47,475 nucleotides of DNA from Mycobacteriales bacterium (lineage in GTDB: Bacteria > Actinomycetota > Actinomycetes > Mycobacteriales > CADCTP01): NCBI GenBank assembly GCA_035995165.1, contig DASYKU010000038.1, positions 1 to 47,475 on the forward strand, read 5' to 3'. A model generated the notes under the pieces. The model was not told the DNA's origin and ran no database searches. It was given only the letters and a program-made list of their open reading frames with translations. Every line of letters starts with the position of its first letter. The first letter of the stretch is position 1. This document shows, in pieces, positions 26,401 to 35,346 of this stretch. The translations under genes were made by a program, and so were the position numbers.

Positions 26401-29400
26401 ATGCGCACCGTCGTAACGCTCGTCGCCGGTCTGCTCGCGGTGCCGGCGGTCGCCGCCGTCCCCGCCCAGGCGGCGCCACCGGATCCCGCGGCCGGCGCGC
26501 CCGGGGCCCTGTCGCACTTCGACCTGGCCCGCAAGGACTGCGTCGGCACGGCCCGCAACACCACGTCGAAGGTCTGGTACACGGTCGCGAACGGCGTGCT
26601 GTCCGACGTCTACGCGCCGACCGTGGACAACACGAACGTCGAGACGCTGCAGTACGCGGTGACCGACGGGTCGACGTTCACGGACCTGCAGACGCGGGAC
26701 ATGACGTACACGGCCAAGGCGCTGGACCCGAGCGGGATGTCCTGCCGGGTCACCAGCACGCCCAAGCGCGGCGGCTACACGCTGGTCACCGACTACGTCA
26801 CCGACCCGGCCCGGAACGCGGTCGTGATGCACACCCGGCTGCGAGGCCCGGCCGGCCTCAAGGTCTTCGTCCGCTACGACGCGACCGTGAACGGCAACGG
26901 CGGCGGCGGGCCGGCCAACGGCGGCGCCGACGACGCGACCGTCGACCCGGCCACGACCGCGCTGGTCAGCTCGGACCCGAACACGGTCACCAACGCGGTG
27001 AACCGCGACTACGGCGTGCCGCTGTTCGGCGCGCTGCGCGGCGACCGGCCGTTCCGGTCGGCGTCCAGCGGCTACGCCGGGACGGCCAGCGACGGCCTGG
27101 CCCAGCTCGACGCGGACCACGCGCTGTCCGGCCCGACCACCGCACTGCAGGGCAACGTCGTGCAGACCGCCGAGGTCGCCCGCGGCGGCGACGGCAGCTT
27201 CACCCTGGCGCTCGGCTACGGCCAGACCGCGGCCGCCGCGATCGGCACCGCCGGGGCCAGCGCCCGCGCCCCCTTCCTCGCCACCCTGGCCCGGTACGCG
27301 GCCGGCTGGATCGCCTACGACGCCCGCCTGCAGCGCCCGCCGGCGCGGCTGCCGGGGCTGTCGCTCGCGCAGAGCCTGAAGCTGGCCCAGCAGTACTACC
27401 TCTCGGTCAACGTGGTGAAGGCCAGCGAGGACAAGACGTTCCCGGGCGCGATCGCGGCCGGCCTCGGCAGCCCCTGGGGCCAGGCCGTCAGCGCCGGTGA
27501 CCTGCCCGACGGCAAGCCGACGTACTTCGGCTCGTACCGGGAGGTCTTCGCCCGCGACCTGTACGAGGGCTTCACCGGCCTGCTCGTGGCCGGCGACACC
27601 GCGACCGCCCAGGCCGCGACCCGGTTCCTGTTCGAGCGGCAGCAACTGGCCGACGGCCGGATGCCGCGCAACTCGCTGCTCAACGGCGCGAAGGCGCCCG
27701 ACACCGGCGGCGACCAGCTGGACGAGACGTCGTACCCGATCCTGATGGCCTGGCAGTCCGGGCTCGGCAACGACCGCGCGCTCTACCGCGACCACATCAA
27801 GAAGGCGGCCGACTTCGTCGTCGCGCACGGGCCGTCGTTCGGCTCGGAGCGGTGGGAGGAGCAGGGCGGCTTCTCGCCGTCCACGATCGCCGCGGAGATC
27901 GCCGGCCTGGTCGCGGCCGGCCGGATCGCCGACCAGAACAACGACCGGGCCTCCGCCCGCGTCTACCGGGCCACCGCGGACTTCTTCCAGCGCTCGATCA
28001 AGGGCTGGACGGTGACCACCACCGGTCCGTACGGGTCGGGTCGGTACTTCATCCGGCTGTCCAAGAACGGCGACCCGAACGAGGCCCTGGAGTACAACCT
28101 CGGCAACGGCGGCCCGAGCGCGGACCAGCGCGCGATCGTCGACGCCGGCTTCCAGGAGCTGACCCGGCTCGGCGAGCTGCCCGCGAACGACCCCGACGTG
28201 CTGGCCTCGCTGCCGATCGTGGACCAGACGATCCGGACCCGGACCGACAGCGGCACCGGCTTCTACCGGTACGGCACCTCGACCCCGGGCACCGAGGACG
28301 GGTACGGCGACTGCTTCGTGGGCGACCCGACCGAGTGCGCGCCCGACGGCAAGCCCTGGCCGACCGGCAACTCCGGTTCCGGGCACTACTGGCCGGTGCT
28401 GTCCGGCGAACGGGCCGAGCAGCAGCTGCAGACCGGTGACCGCACCGGCGCCGCGGCCCTGCTGGTCGGGATGAACGACTCCACCTCCGGTGTCGGCCTG
28501 ATGCCCGAGCAGGCCTGGGAGAACGCCGACCTGGCCGCCTCGCCGTTCGGCACCGACCCGGCCATCGCGTCGATCGGCTTCGTCAACGGCAAGCCGGCCG
28601 GCTCGTCCTCGCCGCTGACCTGGGCCCAGGCCCAGCAGGCCCGGCTGATCCTCGGCCTCGGCGCCGGGCGGCCGCTGGAGCAGCCCTCGATCGTCTCCGA
28701 CCGGTACGTCAAGCACGGCCCGCCGGCCTCGATCCCGGTCACGCTGACCGCGCCCGCGGACGGCACGACCGTGCAGACGGCCACGGTGACCGTGACCGGG
28801 ACGACCGCCCGCGGCGCGACCGTGGACATCGCCTCGACCCCGACCGACACCGGCGGCGCCACCACCGTGACCACCGTGCGGGCGTCCAACACCGGCGCGT
28901 TCTCGGCCACCGTGCCCTCGCCGTTCGGGACCTCGGTGCTGACCGTGGCCGCGACCACCGGCTCCGGCGCGACCGGGTACGCCCGTCGCACGGTCATCTC
29001 CGAGTTCGTCACCGGCACCACCGTGCTCGACGTGACCGACCCGGACGGGGACGACAACGGCCCGGGGACGTACGCGTACCCGACCGCGGCGGACTTCCAC
29101 GCCGGCGCGTTCGACCTGCAGCGGTTCCAGGTGATCGTGGACGGCGACAACGTGCTGCTGCGGGCCAAGGTCCGGGACCTCTCGCCGACGTTCGGCTCCC
29201 CGGTCGGCGCCCAGCTCCTGGACGTGTACGTGCACACGCCGGACGGGGCCACGTCGACCGCGGCCGCGTTCGCGTCCCGCAACTACACGATCGCGCCCGC
29301 GTCGGCCTGGTCGCGGCGGATCGAGATCGAGGGCTTCGCCGACCCCGTGTTCGTGGACGCGGCCGGGACCTCGCTCGGCACGGTCTCGGTCCAGGCCAGC

Positions 29401-29712
29401 CAGGCCTCCGGGTTCATCACCGCGGTGGTGCCGCTGGCCGCGCTCGGGACGCCCGGGCCGGGCTGGCAGTTCAGCGTCGTGCTGCACGGGCAGGACGGGT
29501 TCTCCGCCGACCGGGCCCGCGGGTTCCAGCCGACGCCGCAGGACTTCCAGTTCGGGGTGTGCGCGGCCGGCGGGACCAGCCCGATCTGTCGGCTCGACCC
29601 GAACACGGTGCCGAAGGCGACGGACGTGCTGACCCCGGCCGGGGTCTCGCAGGCCACCGAGCTCGACCCGACTGCCGGCCCCGTCCAGATCGCCGGCGTC
29701 CCGGTCACGTAG
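26401..29712 (+). CDS. Secreted GH15 glucodextranase/glucoamylase-like enzyme
   Basis: 1103 residues from ATG 26401 (GTG 26392 is also possible). Seen: a signal peptide ending VPAQAAPP (about 1-26); a glucodextranase N-domain (about 35-320, with KVWYTVANGVLSDVYAP); a GH15 (alpha/alpha)6 barrel (about 330-760); an Ig-like module (about 775-870, Thr/Val-rich); and a C-terminal glucodextranase-type binding module (about 875-1060). Catalytic candidates are Glu486 in RWEEQGG (acid) and Glu703 in MPEQAWE (base), matching the two GH15 glutamates. It should release glucose from the non-reducing ends of extracellular alpha-glucans or dextran. A strong terminator follows. Confidence 0.93.
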   Translation: MRTVVTLVAGLLAVPAVAAVPAQAAPPDPAAGAPGALSHFDLARKDCVGTARNTTSKVWYTVANGVLSDVYAPTVDNTNVETLQYAVTDGSTFTDLQTRDMTYTAKALDPSGMSCRVTSTPKRGGYTLVTDYVTDPARNAVVMHTRLRGPAGLKVFVRYDATVNGNGGGGPANGGADDATVDPATTALVSSDPNTVTNAVNRDYGVPLFGALRGDRPFRSASSGYAGTASDGLAQLDADHALSGPTTALQGNVVQTAEVARGGDGSFTLALGYGQTAAAAIGTAGASARAPFLATLARYAAGWIAYDARLQRPPARLPGLSLAQSLKLAQQYYLSVNVVKASEDKTFPGAIAAGLGSPWGQAVSAGDLPDGKPTYFGSYREVFARDLYEGFTGLLVAGDTATAQAATRFLFERQQLADGRMPRNSLLNGAKAPDTGGDQLDETSYPILMAWQSGLGNDRALYRDHIKKAADFVVAHGPSFGSERWEEQGGFSPSTIAAEIAGLVAAGRIADQNNDRASARVYRATADFFQRSIKGWTVTTTGPYGSGRYFIRLSKNGDPNEALEYNLGNGGPSADQRAIVDAGFQELTRLGELPANDPDVLASLPIVDQTIRTRTDSGTGFYRYGTSTPGTEDGYGDCFVGDPTECAPDGKPWPTGNSGSGHYWPVLSGERAEQQLQTGDRTGAAALLVGMNDSTSGVGLMPEQAWENADLAASPFGTDPAIASIGFVNGKPAGSSSPLTWAQAQQARLILGLGAGRPLEQPSIVSDRYVKHGPPASIPVTLTAPADGTTVQTATVTVTGTTARGATVDIASTPTDTGGATTVTTVRASNTGAFSATVPSPFGTSVLTVAATTGSGATGYARRTVISEFVTGTTVLDVTDPDGDDNGPGTYAYPTAADFHAGAFDLQRFQVIVDGDNVLLRAKVRDLSPTFGSPVGAQLLDVYVHTPDGATSTAAAFASRNYTIAPASAWSRRIEIEGFADPVFVDAAGTSLGTVSVQASQASGFITAVVPLAALGTPGPGWQFSVVLHGQDGFSADRARGFQPTPQDFQFGVCAAGGTSPICRLDPNTVPKATDVLTPAGVSQATELDPTAGPVQIAGVPVT

Positions 29713-29733
29713 CCCCGGTCTCCCAGCTCGGTC

Positions 29734-29770
29734 ACCCGGCCCGGACCGCCTCGTGCAGTCCGGGCCGGGT
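29734..29770. terminator. Terminator hairpin after the GH15 gene
   Basis: ACCCGGCCCGGAC (29734-29746) pairs perfectly with GTCCGGGCCGGGT (29758-29770) around an 11-base loop, 21 bases after the stop. Confidence 0.85.
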
Positions 29771-29833
29771 CACGCCCGGGGCCGGTCCGCTGGTCCAGGC
29801 CAGGCCGGGCCGGGCCGGGCCGGTCCGGGTCCG

Positions 29834-29884
29834 CAGTCGCATCCGGGCCCCAGTCGCATCCGGGCCGGGCCGGGGCCGGATGCG
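29834..29884 (-). terminator. Second hairpin with a 16-bp direct repeat
   Basis: CAGTCGCATCCGGGCC occurs at 29834-29849 and 29851-29866. CGCATCCGGGCC can pair with GGCCGGATGCG ending at 29884, making a likely terminator for the convergent monooxygenase-like gene. Confidence 0.6.
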
Positions 29885-29910
29885 CGGCGGTGGGTCGCGG
29901 GGTTGCGGAG

Positions 29911-31089
29911 TCAGTCGCGGATGACGATGCCGAGGCACATCTCGTCGGTGGTGCCGTCGCCCCAGAGCACGTAGCGCGGCGCCACCCCGGGCAGGACCTG
30001 CGGCCGCAGGCTCGCGTCGTGGGTGCAGGTGACCCGCAGCGTGTCGCCGGCGGCCACCGCGACCGGCTTCGGCAGCGCCACGCTGCGCTGGTCGTGGAAG
30101 TTCCACGGATTCACGTCCAGCAGCGTGCGGCCGCCGGGACGGCCGGGGTTGAGCTGCACGGTGATCCGGGTGCCGAGCAGGTGCATGTGCCCGGCCAGCG
30201 CGTAGATGTGGCCGGGCGTCGACACCTGGTGGTCGCAGCTCTGGGTGGCGCCGGGCCTCGGCCGCCCGCCGCAGATCAGGGTCAGCCCGGCGACGGTCCC
30301 GCCGGCCTCGGGCCCGAACCGGCGCATCTCGTCCAGCAGCGCCAGCGTCCGGTCGCAGAGCCCGCTCTGCGAGCCGGACGGGCAGGGCAGCTCCACCGGC
30401 GCCGGCAGCAGCGTCGTGTGCAGCGGGGTGAGATCGGCCGAGCCCGCCGTGAGCCGCAGCCGGATGCCGGGCCGGTCGCTCTGCCCGGCGGGCTGGTTGA
30501 GCAGGTTGTAGTGCACCTGCATGACCAGCTGGTCGCCCGGCTGCAGCAGGTAGCCGGTGCCGGCCGGGGTCTGGTCCTCGCCGAGGCCGCCCGGGGCCCA
30601 GGCCGCGACCCAGTCCTCGCCGCCCAGCTGCCGGCCGGGATCGTCGCCGCCGATGCCGGTACCGCCGAAGCAGGTCCAGCCGTCGGCCGCGGTCTTCGCG
30701 TCCAGGGTCCGCGCGGTGGGGACCTCGGCCGCGTCCACCCGGTAGAAGATCGCGTGGTGCACGATCGCCGTGTTGGTCGGCAGGAACGTGCTGCCGGTCA
30801 GGTACGTCGGCGCGCGCAGGCCCGGGTCGACCAGGAAGCAGTGGTACTCGTCGGTCCCTCCGCTCGGCGGCTTCGGCGCGTACGGCCGGGCGACCGTGAG
30901 CGCGCTGAACCGCTCCCCCGCCCGCAGCGGCGCCGCCGGCGTCGTGGGGGCGCTGTGCCCGTGGGTGGTCGTCGCCGGCGCGGGAGCGGGCGGGGCCGGC
31001 GCCGGGGCCGCCGGCCGGGCCGCCGCGCACCCGGCGAGCGCCGCGACCACGACCACCGCCCCGAGCCACCGCAGCCCACGCCGTCCCAT
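29911..31089 (-). CDS. Lipoprotein with copper type II monooxygenase-like domains
   Basis: 392 residues from ATG 31089. Seen: a lipoprotein signal ending ALAGC (Cys near 21), a Pro/Ala linker, then the two-domain fold of PHM/DBM-type enzymes: IVHHAIFYRV (His-His), QVHYN (His), HIYALAGHMHLLG (His-x-His) and TDEMCLG (Met ligand). These are the CuH and CuM ligand sets of ascorbate-dependent monooxygenases. Bacterial members are surface-exposed and their substrates are mostly unknown. TACCGT stands 7 bases before the ATG. It is divergent from the MFS gene. Confidence 0.87.
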   Translation of the reverse strand: MGRRGLRWLGAVVVVAALAGCAAARPAAPAPAPPAPAPATTTHGHSAPTTPAAPLRAGERFSALTVARPYAPKPPSGGTDEYHCFLVDPGLRAPTYLTGSTFLPTNTAIVHHAIFYRVDAAEVPTARTLDAKTAADGWTCFGGTGIGGDDPGRQLGGEDWVAAWAPGGLGEDQTPAGTGYLLQPGDQLVMQVHYNLLNQPAGQSDRPGIRLRLTAGSADLTPLHTTLLPAPVELPCPSGSQSGLCDRTLALLDEMRRFGPEAGGTVAGLTLICGGRPRPGATQSCDHQVSTPGHIYALAGHMHLLGTRITVQLNPGRPGGRTLLDVNPWNFHDQRSVALPKPVAVAAGDTLRVTCTHDASLRPQVLPGVAPRYVLWGDGTTDEMCLGIVIRD

Positions 31090-31096
31090 ATCGCTG

Positions 31097-31102
31097 ACGG
31101 TA
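31097..31102 (-). promoter_or_regulatory. -10 hexamer TACCGT for the monooxygenase-like gene (leaderless type)
   Basis: TACCGT is followed by 7 bases and ATG at 31089. Confidence 0.55.
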
Positions 31103-31107
31103 CGGCG

Positions 31108-31256
31108 TCAGGCCTTCGTGTAGGCCACGAGACCGCGGACGAACCCGATGAGGCCGCCGATGATCGGGGGCGGACGAGACGACGCCGGCGTCCCTGGACC
31201 GGCCCGGAGCCGTACGGCGGAGGCGGCTGCGACCCCGGCGTACCGACGTTCGTCAC
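31108..31256 (-). pseudogene. Possible small frameshifted gene upstream of the monooxygenase-like gene
   Basis: From GTG 31256 one frame reads MTNVGTPGSQPPPPYGSGPV; from about 31185 another frame reads PPPIIGGLIGFVRGLVAYTKA to a stop at 31108. Together they would make a ~49-residue protein with a Pro-rich head and one membrane helix if one frameshift were repaired. Codon use looks gene-like in each half, but no family is recognised. Confidence 0.3.
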
Positions 31257-31360
31257 GGCGTACGAACCGGCATCTCGGACACCGCCTAAACCGAAAGGCA
31301 AAGAACATTTTGGGTGCACGGCCGAATTGGGCTGGGTAGCCGATAGTCGGGAGGTCCGAC

Positions 31361-32632
31361 ATGGCCAGCAGCACCGCCGCCGCCCGCCAGCCCCTGACCG
31401 GTGAGCAACGCAACGCGTTCTTCGCCGCTCTGCTCGGCTGGTCCATGGACGCGTTCGACTACTTCATCGTCATCCTCGTCTACGCCGACATCGCCAAGGA
31501 CTTCGGCGTCTCGCTGACCCGGATGGCGTTCCTGACCACGGTCACGCTGATCATGCGCCCGGTCGGCGCGTTGATCTTCGGGCTGTGGGCGGACCGGGCC
31601 GGCCGGCGCCGGCCGCTGATGGTCGACGTCGCGTTCTACTCGATCGTGGGCTTCGCCTGCGCCTTCGCGCCGAACTACACGGTGCTGCTGGTGCTGCGGC
31701 TGCTCTACGGGATCGGCATGGGCGGCGAGTGGGGCCTCGGCGCGGCGCTGGCGATGGAGAAGGTGCCGGCCGAGCGGCGCGGCTTCTTCTCCGGCGTCCT
31801 CCAGCAGGGGTACGCGATCGGCTACCTCGCGGCCGCGCTGCTCTACCTGCTTCTGCACTCCGCGCTCGGGCTGGACTGGCGCTGGCTGTTCGCGTTCTCG
31901 ATCGTGCCCGCGCTGGTGAGCCTGTTCATCCGGTCCCGGGTCCAGGAGTCCGAGGTCTGGGAGCAGACGCACAAGCGGGAGCGCTCGACCCGGACCAGCA
32001 TCGGCGAGGTCCTCCGGAACCCGACGGTGGTGCGCCGGTTCGTCTACCTGGTGCTGCTGATGACGGCGTTCAACTGGATGAGCCATGGCACCCAGGACGT
32101 CTACCCGACGTTCCTCAAGGAGGGCATCGGGCTGTCCGCGACGACCGCGACCTGGATCGCGGTGGTCTACAACATCGGCGCGCTGGTCGGCGGCACCATC
32201 GCCGGCGGCTTCTCGCAGGGCTTCGGCCGGCGCAAGACGATCATCCTGGCCGCGGTGCTGGGGCTGCCGATCGTGCCGCTGTTCGCGTACTCGTCCACGG
32301 TCGGCTGGCTGTGCCTGGGCTCGTTCCTGATGCAGATGATGGTGCAGGGCGCCTGGGGCGTGATCCCGGCCCACCTGACCGAGCTGTCGCCGGACGAGAT
32401 CCGCGGCTTCTACCCGGGCGTGACGTACCAGCTCGGCAACTGCCTGGCCGCGTTCAACCTGCCGATCCAGGAGCGGCTGGCCGACGCCCACGGGTACCCG
32501 TTCGCGCTGACCGTGACGATCATCCCGGTCCTCCTGGCGGTGATCGTGCTCAGCGCGATCGGCAGCGAGGCCCGGCACGTGCGGTTCGGCTCGACCGACA
32601 ACGCGGTCGCCGGCGCTCGCGCCTCGGCCTGA
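31361..32632 (+). CDS. MFS transporter, carboxylate/sialate:H+ symporter type
   Basis: 423 residues with about 12 membrane helices. Seen: [24 protein letters not shown] (helix 1, with the family Asp residues), [15 protein letters not shown] (the MFS loop 2-3 motif, about 73-87), [20 protein letters not shown] (about 115-134) and a second loop motif [13 protein letters not shown]. The GGEWG signature fits carriers of lactate, pyruvate or sialate-like acids; the exact substrate is inference. ATG 31361 has GGGAGG about 6 bases upstream. nadE follows 48 bases later on the same strand. Confidence 0.9.
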   Translation: MASSTAAARQPLTGEQRNAFFAALLGWSMDAFDYFIVILVYADIAKDFGVSLTRMAFLTTVTLIMRPVGALIFGLWADRAGRRRPLMVDVAFYSIVGFACAFAPNYTVLLVLRLLYGIGMGGEWGLGAALAMEKVPAERRGFFSGVLQQGYAIGYLAAALLYLLLHSALGLDWRWLFAFSIVPALVSLFIRSRVQESEVWEQTHKRERSTRTSIGEVLRNPTVVRRFVYLVLLMTAFNWMSHGTQDVYPTFLKEGIGLSATTATWIAVVYNIGALVGGTIAGGFSQGFGRRKTIILAAVLGLPIVPLFAYSSTVGWLCLGSFLMQMMVQGAWGVIPAHLTELSPDEIRGFYPGVTYQLGNCLAAFNLPIQERLADAHGYPFALTVTIIPVLLAVIVLSAIGSEARHVRFGSTDNAVAGARASA

Positions 32633-32680
32633 GTCCCGGGCCACGCCCTGCCCCGTCCGCCCTCGGGGGAGAATGGGGGT

Positions 32681-34468
32681 ATGGCGCAGTTGCGGATCGG
32701 CCTGGCTCAGGTGGACACGACCGTCGGCGACCTGGCCGGCAACGCGGAGACGGTGCTGACCTGGTCCCGCCAGGCGGCCGGGTCCGGGGTCGACCTGGTG
32801 CTGTTCCCGGAGCTGGCGCTGACCGGCTACCCGCCCGAGGACCTGGTGCTGCGGGAGTCGTTCCGGGCCGCCAGCGTCCGGGCCCGCGACGAGCTGGCCG
32901 TCCGGCTGAAGGACGAGGGGCTGGGCGGGCTCGCGGTCATCGTCGGCTACGTCGACTCCGACGGCGGCCCCCGCAACGCCTGCGCGCTGCTGTACGACGG
33001 CACGGTCCAGGCGACGTACTTCAAGCACCACCTGCCCAACTACGGCGTCTTCGACGAGGCGCGCTACTTCGTGCCCGGCGACCGGTTCGTCGTGGTCCGG
33101 CTGCACGGGGTCGACGTCGCGCTGACGATCTGCGAGGACCTCTGGCAGGACGGCGGCCCGTTCGCGGTCGCCGCGCGGGCCGAGGTCGGCCTGATCAGCT
33201 GCATCAACGGCTCCCCGTACGAGCGGAACAAGGACGACGCGCGGCTGCCGCTCGCGGCCCGGCGCGCGGCCGAGGCCGGCAGCGCCATCGCGTACGTGAA
33301 CATGGTCGGGGCGCAGGACGAGTTGGTCTACGACGGCGACTCGATGATCGTCGGCGCGGACGGGAGCCTGCTGGCCCGGGCCCCGCAGTACCGGGAGCTG
33401 CTGTTCGTCCGGGACGTCCAGGTGCCGGGTGAGCGGGGCACGGTGACCGGGCCGGTGCTCGGCATGACCGTGGAGCGGCACCGGGTCTCCGAGGAGCCCG
33501 CGCCGGTCCGGCCCGCGATCCCGGGGATCGCGTCGGCCGAGCGGCTGGTCGACGAGGAGGAGGTCTGGGAGGCACTGGTCACCGGCACCCGCGACTACGT
33601 CCGCAAGAACGGCTTCCGCACGGTCACGCTCGGGCTGTCCGGCGGCATCGACTCGGCCGTCACCGCGGTCATCGCCGCCGACGCGATCGGGGCGTCGAAC
33701 GTCTTCGCCGTGTCGATGCCGTCGTCGTACTCGTCCGAGCACTCCAAGGACGACGCGGCCGACCTGGCCCAGCGGATCGGCTGCGGCTACCGGCAGGTGG
33801 CGATCGCGCCGATGGTGGAGGCGTACCTGTCCGCGGTGACGCTGACCGGGCTGGCCGAGGAGAACCTGCAGGCGCGCGTCCGCGGCACCCTCCTCATGGG
33901 ACTGTCCAACCAGGACGGTCACCTGGTGCTGGCCACCGGCAACAAGACCGAGCTCGCGGTCGGCTACTCCACCCTCTACGGCGACAGCGTCGGCGGGTAC
34001 GCGCCGATCAAGGACGTACCCAAGACGCTGGTCTGGAAGCTCGCCCGGTGGCGCAACGAGGCGGCGTCGAAGCGGGACGAGACCCCGCCGATCCCGGAGA
34101 ACTCGATCAGCAAGCCGCCGTCGGCCGAGCTGCGGCCGGGGCAGCTGGACACCGACTCGCTGCCGGACTACCCGGTGCTGGACGCGGTGCTGGCCGACTA
34201 CGTCGACCGGGACCTCGGCTGGGCCGACCTGGTCGCGGCCGGGCACGACCCGACGCTGGTCGAGCAGGTGATCCGGCTGGTGGACCGGGCCGAGTACAAG
34301 CGGCGGCAGTACCCGCCGGGTCCGAAGATCTCCCTCAAGGCGTTCGGGCGGGACCGGCGGCTGCCGATCAGCTCCCGCTGGGCCGAGACGGCGCCGCCGG
34401 AGACCGTCGGCGAGCACGCTCCCCCGCCGTCCGCCGGCCCCGCCGACCCACCCGAGGGCGTCTCTTAG
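32681..34468 (+). CDS. nadE: Glutamine-dependent NAD+ synthetase NadE
   Basis: Converts nicotinate adenine dinucleotide to NAD+ using glutamine-derived ammonia and ATP. 595 residues in two domains. The N-terminal nitrilase-type glutaminase has the triad Glu44 (FPELALTGYP), Lys115 (YFKHHLPNYGVFDE) and Cys151 (TICEDLW). The C-terminal synthetase has GLSGGIDSAVTA near 318-329, the PP-loop, and NKTELAVGYSTLYGD. ATG 32681 has GAGAAT 6 bases upstream, close to the leaderless pattern, and a GGGGGAGAA purine stretch. It ties the region's glutamine supply to NAD synthesis. Confidence 0.97.
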   Translation: MAQLRIGLAQVDTTVGDLAGNAETVLTWSRQAAGSGVDLVLFPELALTGYPPEDLVLRESFRAASVRARDELAVRLKDEGLGGLAVIVGYVDSDGGPRNACALLYDGTVQATYFKHHLPNYGVFDEARYFVPGDRFVVVRLHGVDVALTICEDLWQDGGPFAVAARAEVGLISCINGSPYERNKDDARLPLAARRAAEAGSAIAYVNMVGAQDELVYDGDSMIVGADGSLLARAPQYRELLFVRDVQVPGERGTVTGPVLGMTVERHRVSEEPAPVRPAIPGIASAERLVDEEEVWEALVTGTRDYVRKNGFRTVTLGLSGGIDSAVTAVIAADAIGASNVFAVSMPSSYSSEHSKDDAADLAQRIGCGYRQVAIAPMVEAYLSAVTLTGLAEENLQARVRGTLLMGLSNQDGHLVLATGNKTELAVGYSTLYGDSVGGYAPIKDVPKTLVWKLARWRNEAASKRDETPPIPENSISKPPSAELRPGQLDTDSLPDYPVLDAVLADYVDRDLGWADLVAAGHDPTLVEQVIRLVDRAEYKRRQYPPGPKISLKAFGRDRRLPISSRWAETAPPETVGEHAPPPSAGPADPPEGVS

Positions 34469-34507
34469 TCCCCCGCGCCCGTCCCGCCGCCGGTTGCATC
34501 CGGGCGG

Positions 34508-34615
34508 TGCCGGCGCGTCCGGGCGGGGCGGATGCCGGCGCGTCCGGGCGGGGCGGATGCCGGCGCGTCCGGGCGGGTGCCGGCGCGTGCGGGGCGGATG
34601 CCGGCGCGTCCAAGC
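34508..34615. repeat. Imperfect tandem repeat of about 25 bp, five units
   Basis: Units start with TGCCGGCGCGT at 34508, 34533, 34558, 34578 and 34599. Units 1 and 2 are identical 25-mers; units 3 and 4 are shortened to 20 and 21 bases; unit 5 is partial. It fills the space between the stops of nadE and the convergent methyltransferase-like gene, and GCATCC/GGATGC segments allow hairpins. Confidence 0.9.
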
Positions 34616-34625
34616 CCGGCTCGGG

Positions 34626-35261
34626 TCAGATGCGGGGCGTGCAGGCGGTCCAGACGACGTCGGGTTCGCCGCGGGCGACCGGGATCTCGATCAGGGCGAC
34701 CGACGCGTACCGGGCGTGGAGGCGGGCCTCGAACGCGAGGGCCCGGTTCGCGCTCCAGACCGCGAGCGTGCCGCCCGGCGCGAGCCGGCGGTCCACTGCG
34801 GACAGTCCGGGTTCGTCATAGAGGGCCGCGTTGTCCACTGTGACCGTCCACTCCGGACCGTTGTCCACGTCCAGGCAGATCGCATCGTACGTCCCGGGCG
34901 CGTGCAGCGCGTCCGCCAGGTCGGCCACGACGAGGGTGACCCGCGGGTCGTCCAGGGCCGCGGCGGTGCCGAGGTGCTCGCGGTTCCAGCGCACCACGGC
35001 CGGCTCGATCTCGACCACGGTGACCGCAGCCGGGTCGAGCGTGAGCGCCTCGGCCAGCGAGAAGCCGACGCCGAGCCCACCGATGAGGATCCGCGCGCCC
35101 GGCCCGCGGACGGCGGCCCGGACCAGCTCCCGCTCCGACCGCCCGTCCCGCGTGTCCATCAGGAACATCCCGTTGCTGACGATCTCGTGATGCTCGCCGT
35201 CGCGCCGCAGCACCAGCTCCCCGCGCGGCGTCTCCAGCCGCTCGACCGTGACGGACACCAC
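34626..35261 (-). CDS. Spermidine-synthase-like SAM-dependent methyltransferase
   Basis: 211 residues from GTG 35261. Seen: an N-terminal beta region with GMFLMDTRDGRSERELVRAA (about 31-50), then a Rossmann core: ILIGGLGVGFSLAEAL (about 57-72, SAM loop), VTVVEIEPAVVRW (acidic end of strand 2), DLADAL and AICLDVDNGPEW. It resembles the polyamine-synthase-like fold, but the canonical catalytic Asp motif is not obvious, so methyl or aminopropyl transfer is open. TACCCT stands 6 bases before the first of two GTG codons. Confidence 0.85.
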   Translation of the reverse strand: MVSVTVERLETPRGELVLRRDGEHHEIVSNGMFLMDTRDGRSERELVRAAVRGPGARILIGGLGVGFSLAEALTLDPAAVTVVEIEPAVVRWNREHLGTAAALDDPRVTLVVADLADALHAPGTYDAICLDVDNGPEWTVTVDNAALYDEPGLSAVDRRLAPGGTLAVWSANRALAFEARLHARYASVALIEIPVARGEPDVVWTACTPRI

Positions 35262-35267
35262 GCGGCG

Positions 35268-35273
35268 AGGGTA
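35268..35273 (-). promoter_or_regulatory. -10 hexamer TACCCT for the methyltransferase-like gene (leaderless type)
   Basis: TACCCT is followed by 6 bases and GTG at 35261. Confidence 0.55.
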
Positions 35274-35346
35274 GGCCAGCCGTGTCACGCTTTCTGCAGA
35301 GCCCGGGGACCTGCGACGGAGCAGGCCTCGAGGAGGGATGGGCACG

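Noticed and set aside
26371-34417. Long minus-strand open frames opposite the GH15 gene and opposite MFS-nadE
   Set aside because: Same reason: they are low-complexity, lack domains, and the opposite strand carries complete recognisable enzymes with catalytic residues.
34508-34615. Tandem repeats as a possible CRISPR array
   Set aside because: Units are contiguous with no spacers, and no cas genes are in the window.
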